19,022 nt of DNA from contig SKTA01000239.1 of the NCBI GenBank assembly GCA_007122745.1, positions 1-19,022 on the forward strand, written 5' to 3'. Shown here piece after piece: positions 6,138 to 13,956 of the stretch. The notes under the pieces are model-generated. The model made no database searches, had not been told where the DNA came from, and saw nothing but the letters and a program-made list of their open reading frames with translations. The stretch comes from Bacteroidales bacterium (lineage in GTDB: Bacteria > Bacteroidota > Bacteroidia > Bacteroidales > UBA7960). The number at the start of each line of letters is the position of its first letter. The stretch's first letter is position 1. The translations under genes were made by a program, and so were the position numbers.

Positions 6138-7838
6138 CTATTCAATGTTTACACCGGCAATAGCCTCATTGATGTTAAGGATGCTGTCGCCGATCTTTTC
6201 ACAGGAAGAGATCAGCTTATTGAAATAAAACCCGCTTTTAGCATGGGTGGGGTGCTGCTCTATGTCGGTAATTACCGTATCGGTGATCTGATCACGTAAG
6301 GCATTGATCTTTTTCTCCAGTTGATTGGCTTCAGGCAACCGTTTCCTTGCTTCGAACACACTGGTTTGCAAGTTGGTCAACATCAAGTCAAATGCAGTGT
6401 TCACCAGTTTAAACATCTCGAAAAGATCACTGCGCTGCGCAGGTGTAAAGTAGGTCTTCTCTTTCTTCTTTTCTGATAACAGGGTAGACATTTTAAAGCA
6501 AACATCACCGATCTTCTCCACTTCGCTGCTGACAAGGCGCATTCTGCGCAACTCCTCTGCAGCCTGGTTACTCAACTGCTTGCGGGAAATCTTGACAAGA
6601 AAGGTTGTGATCTCCACCTCTACCCGGTCAGTTATCTCTTCGTACTTGCTTACCTTCTCCAACAGGTTCTGGTATTCCTTCTTATCGGTTTCAATAATTA
6701 ACGCGGGGATGAAGTTAAACATCCTATGGGCAAGTTCACTGTATTTTCTGACCTCTTTCTTCGCCTGAAAAACAGAAAGCTCTGCCATGTGCAGGAAACC
6801 ACTGCTGAAATATTCCAGTTGCGGACGTTCAAACTTTTTGCCACGGGATGGCAACATGAATTCAACAATCTTTACAAGATATTTCGCAAATCCAACAAGA
6901 AGCAGCGTATTGGTAATATTGAATACAGTATGGAATATTGAGAGGCCAATGGGGATCATGGTGGGAAGCTCTTTCGGTGACCCAAGGCCAAAGTGCACCA
7001 TGAAGTGATCGATCTGACCCAGGAAAAAACGGAAGAAAACCAGCATCCAGATCACTCCGATAATGTTAAAAATGCTGTGGGCAAAGGCGGTTCTCTTGGC
7101 ATACACATTACCCACCAGGGCCGCAATGTTGGCGGTAATCGTGGTGCCAATGTTTTCTCCCAGCACGATGGCTGCACCATGTTCAAAACCGATCCAACCG
7201 TAATTACACATAACCAGTGTAAGTGCCATAGTTGCGCTTGACGATTGCAGGACAATGGTCAGCAGCGTGCCCAGCCCAAGGAACAAAAAGGTGCTGTAAA
7301 CACCGTAATCGGTAAGATCCTGAAGAAACTTAAACATTTGCGGGTTGGTTTCCAGATCCGGCACAGAGCCCCTTAAAAAGTCCAGCCCCATGAACAACAG
7401 TGCAAACCCCAGTAAAATCTGTCCCATCGAGTTGAAACGCTCACGCTTATTCATCAAAAGCGGGAAACTGATACCTATTAAGGGAATGGATAATGCAGAA
7501 ATATTTAATTGAAAACCAAGCAATGATATCAGCCAGGCGGTGGTTGTTGTTCCGATATTCGCACCCATGATCACGCCAATCGACTGCAACAGGGACATCA
7601 GTCCGGCATTCACGAAACTCACAACCATCACTGTGGAAGCCGAAGATGATTGCACCAATGTTGTAAGCAGGAAACCGGTTAAGATGCCGGCAAACCGGGT
7701 TGAGGTCATTGCAGCAAGAATGGAGCGCATTCTGTCTCCGGCAAACTTCTGAATGCCCTCACTCATTGTTTTCATTCCGAAAAGGAACAGGCTCAGGGCA
7801 CCAAACAGGGTAAGAAAGTCAAAGAAACCAAAGCTCAT
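6138..7838 (-). CDS. Na+/phosphate cotransporter family protein with PhoU-like C-terminal domain
   Basis: The 566-residue protein has two Na/Pi-cotransporter repeats typical of the NptA/SLC34-like family. Each carries the QSSSA signature (63-67 and 198-202), followed by GANIGTT (92-98) and GENIGTT (227-233). Eight or so hydrophobic segments fill residues 1-330. Residues of about 345-560 are helical, charged and PhoU-like, as in many bacterial members. The family takes up inorganic phosphate coupled to sodium, although some members act in efflux or have untested substrates. The gene lies 48 bases downstream of the secreted nuclease/phosphatase-like gene on the same strand, which fits a phosphate-scavenging pair, but a candidate promoter in the gap suggests it can also be transcribed alone. 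It ends nine bases from nrfA in the opposite direction with no visible terminator between. Confidence 0.92.
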   Translation of the reverse strand: MSFGFFDFLTLFGALSLFLFGMKTMSEGIQKFAGDRMRSILAAMTSTRFAGILTGFLLTTLVQSSSASTVMVVSFVNAGLMSLLQSIGVIMGANIGTTTTAWLISLLGFQLNISALSIPLIGISFPLLMNKRERFNSMGQILLGFALLFMGLDFLRGSVPDLETNPQMFKFLQDLTDYGVYSTFLFLGLGTLLTIVLQSSSATMALTLVMCNYGWIGFEHGAAIVLGENIGTTITANIAALVGNVYAKRTAFAHSIFNIIGVIWMLVFFRFFLGQIDHFMVHFGLGSPKELPTMIPIGLSIFHTVFNITNTLLLVGFAKYLVKIVEFMLPSRGKKFERPQLEYFSSGFLHMAELSVFQAKKEVRKYSELAHRMFNFIPALIIETDKKEYQNLLEKVSKYEEITDRVEVEITTFLVKISRKQLSNQAAEELRRMRLVSSEVEKIGDVCFKMSTLLSEKKKEKTYFTPAQRSDLFEMFKLVNTAFDLMLTNLQTSVFEARKRLPEANQLEKKINALRDQITDTVITDIEQHPTHAKSGFYFNKLISSCEKIGDSILNINEAIAGVNIE

Positions 7839-7858
7839 AAGCCAATAATTTATTATGG

Positions 7859-7866
7859 CAAATTTA
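7859..7866 (-). promoter_or_regulatory. Candidate -7 box for the Na+/Pi transporter gene
   Basis: TAAATTTG on the minus strand is an exact match to TAnnTTTG, 20 bases before the ATG at 7838. The upstream region is T-rich but has no TTTG at the -33 position. The predicted leader would be short, about 14 bases. Confidence 0.4.
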
Positions 7867-7886
7867 AAGAAAAGAACTTCTTAAAA

Positions 7887-9182
7887 TCAATGAATGATCA
7901 GTTTTTCGGTAAAAAACTCGCCATTGTCAGTATCCAAACGCAAAACATACGGTCCGGGCACTAAACCACCGGTAAAAATGATGATCTCTGATCCGGGGAA
8001 TAATGCAAAGTCTTTTTTCTGCTTTATCAGACTGCCTGACGCAGAAAACATCTTCAAATCAGCTTTGCCTGTGAAATCACCAACCTTTATATAAACGGAA
8101 GCACTGCCGCTGTTATATCTCACACGCTGTATCGCAGGCATATACTCTATTTCATCAACCTCGGTAAAATAATCCAGGATGGTCATTTTCATCTTCACCG
8201 GAAGATGGTCTGACATATTGTACATCGCATAGATTAACTCCTGGGGCTCACTGTTGTTAGGTGGTGAAATCAGCGACTGGTTAAATCGCTGACCATCCTG
8301 GCCGATCGCCCTGTATGACCCTTCAAGATATTGTATTCCGGCATAACCCTCCATTACACTCTTGGTGGCCAGGATCTGGTCATAACGATCATCCAGCCCC
8401 CCTGTAACAAAGCAGGAATGTTGTCCGGTTCTCGGACTTTGGGTATGGTAAGGTGCCATGTCTTCATTGTTCCACCAAACTCCTGGCCGGTCTATCGGAT
8501 CGTAAAACCTTATGGCTTCATTCAAATTGTATGTAATGATCTGGTATGCCTCCTCATAAGATGAGTTCATGTTAAAGTCACCCATAAAGAGGGCATTACC
8601 GGTAATATTCATCTCCTCAATATAATTCATAACGGCATTTGCTTCCTGGGTGCGACGTTGCTGATCCTGAACACTGTTTCCCGCCTTCATATGCGTAACA
8701 AACAGATGGAGAAAGATCGTATCATTGCCGTGTCCCAGATCGGGATCGTTATAATAAAGGGTATAGCGGTTGATGTCCCTGACAACGCTGGCGGCCACTT
8801 CCTCATCATACAAAACAAATTTCTCCGTATCGTAGAAAAGCATGTTCACCAGACTTGACCCTGTGGTATTGGTATAGCTTGCATGGGCATAGTTTGTGCG
8901 ACCATCGGCATTCATAACGTTATTTAGGATCCTGCCGGCATTTGCCGGATTGGGACCCATTTCATTAACAGCGAATATATCGGGAAGGGTGTAACCGATG
9001 ATTGTTCTCAGGGATTCATCCTTACTGTCAACATTGTTATTTTGTTGTGTACAGAAGGAAGTATAATGTCCGTAAAATAAAAGATTGTATACCATAACGG
9101 AAATGGTATCCCTTGGCCCGGCATAAATGGTGCCCGAAAAGAGCAACATCAAAATGAGCCAAAAAGATTTAAGCGCTTTCAT
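7887..9182 (-). CDS. Secreted endonuclease/exonuclease/phosphatase-family protein with T9SS sorting domain
   Basis: The 431-residue precursor starts with a Sec signal peptide (about 1-21, cut after ..GTIYA). The EEP (DNase I-like) fold follows with its metal and catalytic set intact: N33 in VMVYNLLFY, E74 in AVNEMG, H164 in VTHMKAG, D202 and N204 in GDFNM, D268 in RYDQIL, and D325/H326 in the final SDHLP. Such enzymes cleave phosphodiester or phosphomonoester bonds in nucleic acids, phospholipids or inositol phosphates; the substrate cannot be told from sequence. Residues of about 352-431 form a beta-rich C-terminal domain ending GPYVLRLDTDNG...EKLIIH, which is a type A T9SS sorting signal, so the enzyme should be secreted across the outer membrane and anchored or released. 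It sits between eno, with a strong terminator, and the Na+/Pi transporter gene. I see no clear promoter in its 21-base upstream gap after that hairpin. Confidence 0.88.
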   Translation of the reverse strand: MKALKSFWLILMLLFSGTIYAGPRDTISVMVYNLLFYGHYTSFCTQQNNNVDSKDESLRTIIGYTLPDIFAVNEMGPNPANAGRILNNVMNADGRTNYAHASYTNTTGSSLVNMLFYDTEKFVLYDEEVAASVVRDINRYTLYYNDPDLGHGNDTIFLHLFVTHMKAGNSVQDQQRRTQEANAVMNYIEEMNITGNALFMGDFNMNSSYEEAYQIITYNLNEAIRFYDPIDRPGVWWNNEDMAPYHTQSPRTGQHSCFVTGGLDDRYDQILATKSVMEGYAGIQYLEGSYRAIGQDGQRFNQSLISPPNNSEPQELIYAMYNMSDHLPVKMKMTILDYFTEVDEIEYMPAIQRVRYNSGSASVYIKVGDFTGKADLKMFSASGSLIKQKKDFALFPGSEIIIFTGGLVPGPYVLRLDTDNGEFFTEKLIIH

Positions 9183-9203
9183 TCAGATTGTTTGGGATAT
9201 GAA

Positions 9204-9236
9204 ACAATGCCACCCGGAAAAGTTGGGTGGCATTGT
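9204..9236 (-). terminator. Terminator hairpin downstream of eno
   Basis: ACAATGCCACCC (9204-9215) and GGGTGGCATTGT (9225-9236) form a perfect 12-bp stem with a 9-base loop. On the minus strand it lies 15 bases after the eno stop codon. The following sequence is TTCAT, so the U-tract is weak; it may attenuate rather than fully stop transcription, and partly feed the downstream nuclease gene whose ATG is only 21 bases further on. Confidence 0.65.
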
Positions 9237-9251
9237 ATGAGTTATTGTTGG

Positions 9252-10541
9252 TTATCTTACGAACTTAAATGATTTCCCCGGATAGATCGCGGTATCACCA
9301 AGCAATTCTTCGATACGAAGCAGTTGGTTGTATTTTGCAATTCTTTCGGAACGGCATGCCGAACCTGTTTTGATCTGTCCGGTAGATAAAGCCACTGCCA
9401 GGTCAGCGATCGTGGTATCTTCCGTTTCTCCGGAACGGTGGCTCATTACTGCAGTATACCTGTTTTTGTATGCCAGGTTCACCGCATTGATGGTTTCAGT
9501 AAGGCTACCAATCTGATTCACCTTTACCAGGATTGAGTTTGCCACGTTGGTGTCAATTCCTTTCTGCAGACGGTCTACATTTGTTACAAAAAGATCATCT
9601 CCAACAAGCTGGATTTTGGAACCAAGCTTTTTAGTCATCAGGGCCCAACCTTCCCAGTCATCCTCATCCATACCATCTTCAATGGAAATAATCGGATATT
9701 TATTCACCCATTCTGCCCAGTAATCAACCATTTGGGCAGGTGTTAATTTGTCACCGGTGGATTTGTGCAAATGGTAGACATTCTCATCTTTCAGAAAGTA
9801 TTCACTTGCGGCCGGGTCAAGAGTCAGGAAGATATCCTCTCCGGGCCTGTAACCTGCTGCTTCAGTGGCTTGCAGGATCAACTGAACCGCTTCCTCATTC
9901 GATTTAAGGTTGGGTGCAAAGCCACCTTCATCACCCACATTGGTAGAATAACCTTTTTTCTTTAGAACTGCTTTGAGGTGGTGGAAGATTTCAGCGCCCA
10001 TCCGGATGGCTTCCGTAAAAGAGGAGGCACCCACCGGCATGATCATGAATTCCTGAAAGTCAACAGAGTTGTCGGCATGGGAACCACCATTCAGGATGTT
10101 CATCATCGGCATGGGTAATGTATTGGCATTCACGCCGCCAACATAGCGAAACAATGGCTGGCCGGTTTCCTGTGCTGCAGCGTTGGCAACTGCCAAAGAT
10201 ACGCCAAGTATCGCATTTGCTCCAAGTTTTGCTTTATTGGGGGTTCCGTCGATGTCAAGCATCAGCTTGTCAATCAGGTTCTGATCCGTTACATGGTATC
10301 CTTTCAGCTCGTTGTTCAGTGTTGTATTCACGTTCTGAATGGCATTCATTACCCCCTTGCCAAGGAATAGCTTTTTGTCGCCATCACGAAGCTCCACCGC
10401 TTCATGAACTCCGGTTGAGGCACCGGAGGGCACAGCTGCACGACCCAATATGCCATTTTCGGTGATCACTTCAACCTCAACAGTCGGGTTACCCCTTGAA
10501 TCGAGTATTTGCCTTGCATGGACGTTTATTATTGCGCTCAT
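9252..10541 (-). CDS. eno: Enolase
   Basis: The 429-residue cytosolic glycolytic enzyme interconverts 2-phosphoglycerate and phosphoenolpyruvate. The full family layout is present: ILDSRGNPTVEVEV at the start, SGASTG loop (40-44 region), H155, the catalytic pair E205 and K340, E164, the magnesium ligands D242, E288 and D315, K391, and the signature ILVKVNQIGS (337-346). The C-terminal CRSERIAKYNQLLRIEE is also typical. Length is normal (about 425-435). It lies 128 bases downstream of rplQ, separated by an intrinsic terminator and with its own candidate promoter, so it is a separate transcription unit on the same strand as the ribosomal operon. A strong hairpin follows its stop codon. Confidence 0.98.
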   Translation of the reverse strand: MSAIINVHARQILDSRGNPTVEVEVITENGILGRAAVPSGASTGVHEAVELRDGDKKLFLGKGVMNAIQNVNTTLNNELKGYHVTDQNLIDKLMLDIDGTPNKAKLGANAILGVSLAVANAAAQETGQPLFRYVGGVNANTLPMPMMNILNGGSHADNSVDFQEFMIMPVGASSFTEAIRMGAEIFHHLKAVLKKKGYSTNVGDEGGFAPNLKSNEEAVQLILQATEAAGYRPGEDIFLTLDPAASEYFLKDENVYHLHKSTGDKLTPAQMVDYWAEWVNKYPIISIEDGMDEDDWEGWALMTKKLGSKIQLVGDDLFVTNVDRLQKGIDTNVANSILVKVNQIGSLTETINAVNLAYKNRYTAVMSHRSGETEDTTIADLAVALSTGQIKTGSACRSERIAKYNQLLRIEELLGDTAIYPGKSFKFVR

Positions 10542-10581
10542 AATGATAATATTTAATGAATAATATGTTTTTCTGTTAGTG

Positions 10582-10589
10582 TAAAGATA
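10582..10589 (-). promoter_or_regulatory. Candidate -7 box for eno
   Basis: On the minus strand TATCTTTA matches TAnnTTTG apart from the last base, 41 bases before the eno ATG. A TTTG occurs upstream but is about 12 bases away rather than the usual 19-20, so the -33 match is poor. Confidence 0.4.
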
Positions 10590-10606
10590 CTAATAATCAG
10601 CCAAAT

Positions 10607-10648
10607 AAAAAAGGATAAAAGCATGTTGTGCATACACCTTTATCCTTT
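10607..10648 (-). terminator. Intrinsic terminator of the ribosomal protein operon
   Basis: On the minus strand AAAGGATAAA (bases 10648-10639) pairs exactly with TTTATCCTTT (10619-10610) over an 18-19 base loop, and the stem runs into three further T residues to 10607. It begins 22 bases after the rplQ stop codon, exactly where the spc/alpha operon should end. Confidence 0.8.
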
Positions 10649-10669
10649 AAGAATATTCTGAGAAGACAC

Positions 10670-11410
10670 TTATTTTTCTTCAGGTTTATCCTCTTTTTTG
10701 GGATCAGCCTTATCTTCTTCTTTTTGATCGGGAGCATCCACCTCAGGATCAGCTGGTTTTTCTTCTGCAGGTTCTTCCTTCTCTGCGACCGGTTCTTCCT
10801 GTTTGGCTTCTTCCTGTTCCGGCTGTTCTTCAGCTTGTGGTTGTTCTTTCACTTCCGCTTCAGTTACTTCTGCTTTTACATCATCAGTCGTAACCGTTTC
10901 TTCCTGCTCCTTCTTCACAGGTTGCTCCTGTTGTTGTGATTTTTGGGGTGCCTGGCTTTCTGTGACAGTTTCTTCACCGGTCTTTTTTCCACGACGTCTT
11001 CCGCGGCGGGTACGCTTCTGCTGTGCATCTTCCTCCGTCTGCAGCATGTGCGTGTTGTAGTCAACAAGCTCTATAAAGCACATCTCTGCACCGTCGCCTT
11101 TACGGAATCCCGTTTTCAGGATACGTGTGTAACCTCCTGGGCGGTCTGCAACTTTTTGTGATATCTCGCGAAACAGTTCGCTGACAGCATATTTATCTCT
11201 CAAATAGGAGAAAACCACCCTCCTTGAGTTTGTTGAGTCCTCTTTTGATTTGGTGATAAGTGGTTCAACATAAACGCGCAATGCTTTAGCCTTAGCTACC
11301 GTTGTGTTAATGCGTTTATTCAGGATCAACGCCGTGGCGAGACTCGACAAAGTTTTTTTGCGGTGAGCCGCCTTCCTTCCCAGACTATTAATTCTATTTC
11401 TGTGTCTCAT
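10670..11410 (-). CDS. rplQ: 50S ribosomal protein L17 with long charged C-terminal extension
   Basis: Residues 1-120 are an ordinary L17 core: MRHRNRINSLGRKAAHRKK, a SSLATALI helix, RVYVEPLIT and VADRPGGYTRILK, ending at IELVDYN. L17 sits on the 50S solvent face near the tunnel exit. Bacterial L17 is usually about 116-130 residues, yet this one continues to 246. The tail begins with an arginine/lysine tract (KRTRRGRRRGKK, about 132-143) and then about 100 residues that are almost entirely E, K, Q, P, A, V and D, with no predicted fold. Extended L17 tails are known in Bacteroidota, so this is not a sequencing error, but this one is long. ATG is five bases after the rpoA stop; AAAGGA lies right before it. 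It is the last gene of the operon. Confidence 0.95.
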   Translation of the reverse strand: MRHRNRINSLGRKAAHRKKTLSSLATALILNKRINTTVAKAKALRVYVEPLITKSKEDSTNSRRVVFSYLRDKYAVSELFREISQKVADRPGGYTRILKTGFRKGDGAEMCFIELVDYNTHMLQTEEDAQQKRTRRGRRRGKKTGEETVTESQAPQKSQQQEQPVKKEQEETVTTDDVKAEVTEAEVKEQPQAEEQPEQEEAKQEEPVAEKEEPAEEKPADPEVDAPDQKEEDKADPKKEDKPEEK

Positions 11411-11415
11411 TTCCT

Positions 11416-12408
11416 TTATTCCTTATCTAATTTGTATTTCGAAAGGTTCATGCCAAAGCTGAGGCTCTTTGACTTGATCAGATCTTCCAGTTCTGTAAGT
11501 GATTTCTTTCCAAAATTCCTGAATTTTAACAGGTCGTGTTTATTCAGGGTTACCAGGTCTGCAAGCGTATCCACATCTGCGGCCTTCAGGCAGTTCAATG
11601 CCCTGACAGAGAGATCAAGGTCAACCAGCTTTGTCTTCAGCAATTGGCGCATATGCAGTGATGTTTCATCAAACTCCTCGCTCGCAGCCTTTTCTTCTGT
11701 GTCCACAGTGATCTTCTCATTGGAGAATAGCATGAAGTGCATGATCAGGATATGCGCTGCTTCCTTAAGTGCTTCCTTTGGGCTAATGGACCCATCGGTA
11801 AGAATTTCTATGATCAGTTTTTCATAATCGGTTTTTTGCTCCACTCTGTAATTGTCAACATGGTAGGTGACATTTTTGATCGGGGTAAAGATAGAGTCAA
11901 CAGCGATCAGTCCGATTACCGGGTTCAGGCTTTTATTCTCCTCTGCAGGTACGTATCCACGGCCTTTCTCAATGGTAAATTCTATCTCCAGATTTACTGA
12001 GGACTCCATGTTGCAGATGACCACATCGGGATTCAACACCTGAAAGTTTGCCAAAACATCATTGAAATCACCCGCTTTAAACTGGTCTTTCCCTTTGATG
12101 TTGATGGAGAATTTCTCTGACTCTGCATCTTCGATCTGACTTTTAAAGCGGACCTGCTTCAGGTTAAGGATAATCTCTGTAACATCCTCCACAACACCTT
12201 TGATGGTTGAGAATTCATGTTCCACACCTTCAATTTTCACAGAGGTGATCGCGTAACCCTCAAGGGAAGAGAGTAATATTCGCCTGAGCGCATTGCCGAT
12301 CGTTATGCCGTAACCTGGTTCAAGTGGACGGAATTCAAATTTTCCGAACCGGTCGTCAGATTCCAGCATGATTACTTTATCCGGTTTTTGAAAAGCTAAA
12401 ATTGCCAT
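11416..12408 (-). CDS. rpoA: DNA-directed RNA polymerase subunit alpha
   Basis: The 330-residue subunit has the assembly domain (residues of about 1-235; LEPGYGITIGNALRRILLSS is the classic dimerisation motif) and a C-terminal DNA- and activator-binding domain (about 255-320; LDLSVRALNCL, then LLKFRNFGKKSLTEL). The dimer scaffolds assembly of beta and beta'. The position between rpsD and rplQ is the universal one for the alpha operon. It begins 37 bases after the rpsD stop. Length is typical for Bacteroidota. Confidence 0.98.
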   Translation of the reverse strand: MAILAFQKPDKVIMLESDDRFGKFEFRPLEPGYGITIGNALRRILLSSLEGYAITSVKIEGVEHEFSTIKGVVEDVTEIILNLKQVRFKSQIEDAESEKFSINIKGKDQFKAGDFNDVLANFQVLNPDVVICNMESSVNLEIEFTIEKGRGYVPAEENKSLNPVIGLIAVDSIFTPIKNVTYHVDNYRVEQKTDYEKLIIEILTDGSISPKEALKEAAHILIMHFMLFSNEKITVDTEEKAASEEFDETSLHMRQLLKTKLVDLDLSVRALNCLKAADVDTLADLVTLNKHDLLKFRNFGKKSLTELEDLIKSKSLSFGMNLSKYKLDKE

Positions 12409-12445
12409 GTTTTCGTTTTTTTGTGATGAAAAAAGTAATCAAACA

Positions 12446-13051
12446 TTACTTGGAATACAATTCCACGATAAGCTGTTCTTTTATGTTTTCAGGTATTTCT
12501 TCCCGCTCCGGTACATTCATGAACTTCCCTTTCATCATATCCTGATCCCATTCAAGCCATGAATAACCCGACGATCTTGAGGAAAGTGAATCACCGATGG
12601 CTTCAAGGCTTTTGGACTTCTCTCTTACGCCAACGATGTCTCCAGGTTTTACTGTAAAAGAGGGGATGTTAACAACCCTGTCGTTAACCGTTATGTGACG
12701 ATGGCCCACCAACTGCCTTGCGGCACGCCTGGTGGGTGCAATGCCCAAACGATAAACCACATTGTCGAGGCGCGCTTCCAGAAGCTGCAACAAAATTTCG
12801 CCGGTAATCCCTTTTTTACGGACCGCCTTTTTGAATGTGTTGGAAAATTGCTTTTCCAGCAGGCCGTAGGTGTACTTTGCCTTTTGTTTCTCCAGCAACT
12901 GAACGCCGTATTCAGACTTTTTACGCCTTTTCTTCATCTGTCCGTGCTGTCCCGGCGGATAACTTTTCTTTTCAAACGCTTTATCTGCACCGAAGATTGG
13001 ATCTCCGAATTTTCGTGCAATTTTTGTGGTTGGACCTAAATATCGAGCCAT
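12446..13051 (-). CDS. rpsD: 30S ribosomal protein S4
   Basis: The 201-residue protein begins MARYLGP and contains the S4 RNA-binding domain (about 92-155, LEARLDNVVYRLG... VGHRHITVNDRVVNIPSF). It is a primary 16S rRNA binder that nucleates 30S assembly at the 5' domain and, in E. coli, represses its own alpha operon. The N-terminal region lacks the four cysteines of zinc-binding S4, so this is the C-minus (zinc-free) form. The 37-base gap to rpsK contains only T-rich sequence. Confidence 0.98.
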   Translation of the reverse strand: MARYLGPTTKIARKFGDPIFGADKAFEKKSYPPGQHGQMKKRRKKSEYGVQLLEKQKAKYTYGLLEKQFSNTFKKAVRKKGITGEILLQLLEARLDNVVYRLGIAPTRRAARQLVGHRHITVNDRVVNIPSFTVKPGDIVGVREKSKSLEAIGDSLSSRSSGYSWLEWDQDMMKGKFMNVPEREEIPENIKEQLIVELYSK

Positions 13052-13088
13052 TTTTTATTGATGCTTTTTTGAATTGTTTACAAAATGA

Positions 13089-13487
13089 TTATACCCTTCT
13101 TCTTTTGGGTGGGCGACAGCCATTATGTGGCAACGGAGTTACATCCATAATTTCCATCACTTCCAGTCCGGCTGAATGCAATGTGCGAATTGCAGACTCC
13201 CTTCCAGATCCGGGTCCTTTTACAAATACCTTGATCTTTCTCAGACCCAGATCATAGGCTGTTTTTGCTGCATCCGTAGCAGCCATCTGCCCGGCGTAAG
13301 GGGTGTTTTTCTTTGACCCCCTGAAACCCATCTTCCCCGCAGACGACCAGGAGATAACCTGACCCTGCTGGTTTGCAATGGTAACAATGATGTTGTTAAA
13401 AGAAGCGAATATATGTGCCTGGCCGACAGGCTCAACTTTTACGACTCGCTTTTTGGCACTTCTGGCGCCTCTGGTTGTTTTTGCCAT
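13089..13487 (-). CDS. rpsK: 30S ribosomal protein S11
   Basis: The 132-residue protein matches uS11 throughout: a basic N-terminus, HIFASFNNIIVTI, SSAGKMGFRGSKK, and the C-terminal signature DVTPLPHNGCRPPKRRRV. It lies in the 30S platform near the mRNA exit and contacts the anti-Shine-Dalgarno end of 16S rRNA. It follows rpsM after an unusual 66-base gap that holds a hairpin; neighbouring gaps in the operon are mostly shorter. Confidence 0.98.
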   Translation of the reverse strand: MAKTTRGARSAKKRVVKVEPVGQAHIFASFNNIIVTIANQQGQVISWSSAGKMGFRGSKKNTPYAGQMAATDAAKTAYDLGLRKIKVFVKGPGSGRESAIRTLHSAGLEVMEIMDVTPLPHNGCRPPKRRRV

Positions 13488-13507
13488 AGTTTTTTAAAAT
13501 GGTTTTT

Positions 13508-13538
13508 CTACTGATCAAGGGGTGCCATGCACCCACTT
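13508..13538 (-). promoter_or_regulatory. Hairpin with six-codon mini-ORF in the rpsM-rpsK spacer
   Basis: On the minus strand GGGTGC (13534-13529) pairs with GCACCC (13525-13520) around an ATG triloop (13528-13526), and AAG/CTT extend the stem past one bulged base, giving nine base pairs (13538-13517). The loop ATG opens a frame MAPLDQ followed by TAG at 13508-13510. There is no U-tract, so it is not a terminator. It could be an mRNA control or processing element; the role is inferred and the mini-ORF may be chance. Confidence 0.4.
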
Positions 13539-13553
13539 CAAATATCTCAACTG

Positions 13554-13931
13554 TTATTTGGTTGCCTTCTTCTTGTTGGCAACCGTTTTCTTCTTTCCCT
13601 TACGCGTTCTGGCATTGTTCTTAGTTTTCTGCCCACGCAACGGCAATCCGATACGGTGCCGGATTCCACGGTAACATCCAATGTCCATCAAACGCTTGAT
13701 ATTCATCTGTACTTCAGAACGCAATGAACCTTCAACCTTAAACTCCTCGTTGATGATGTTACGCACCTTGGTGATCTCCTGATCATCCCAGTCATCCACC
13801 TTCTTATGTGGGTCGATGCCTGCAGTTTCCAGGATTTTCAAGGCATTGCTTTTGCCAATGCCATAAATATACGTGAGGCTGATTGCCCCCCTTTTGTTTC
13901 TTGGAATATCTACTCCAGCTATACGTGCCAT
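13554..13931 (-). CDS. rpsM: 30S ribosomal protein S13
   Basis: The 125-residue uS13 shows MARIAGVDIPRNKR, IYGIGKSNALKIL (helix-two-turns-helix), and the C-terminal signature CYRGIRHRIGLPLRGQ followed by the basic tail that reaches the P-site tRNA. It sits in the 30S head and contacts L5 across bridge B1b. It is the first gene after rpmJ, 25 bases away. Confidence 0.98.
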   Translation of the reverse strand: MARIAGVDIPRNKRGAISLTYIYGIGKSNALKILETAGIDPHKKVDDWDDQEITKVRNIINEEFKVEGSLRSEVQMNIKRLMDIGCYRGIRHRIGLPLRGQKTKNNARTRKGKKKTVANKKKATK

Positions 13932-13956
13932 AGTATTTTTTTATATGATTGATTTT

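Noticed and set aside
10628..10939. 103-codon plus-strand frame rich in Phe, Leu and Arg that looks like a membrane protein
   Set aside because: It is the reverse-strand mirror of the Glu/Lys-rich L17 tail (GAA/AAG read backward as TTC/CTT) and spans the operon terminator.
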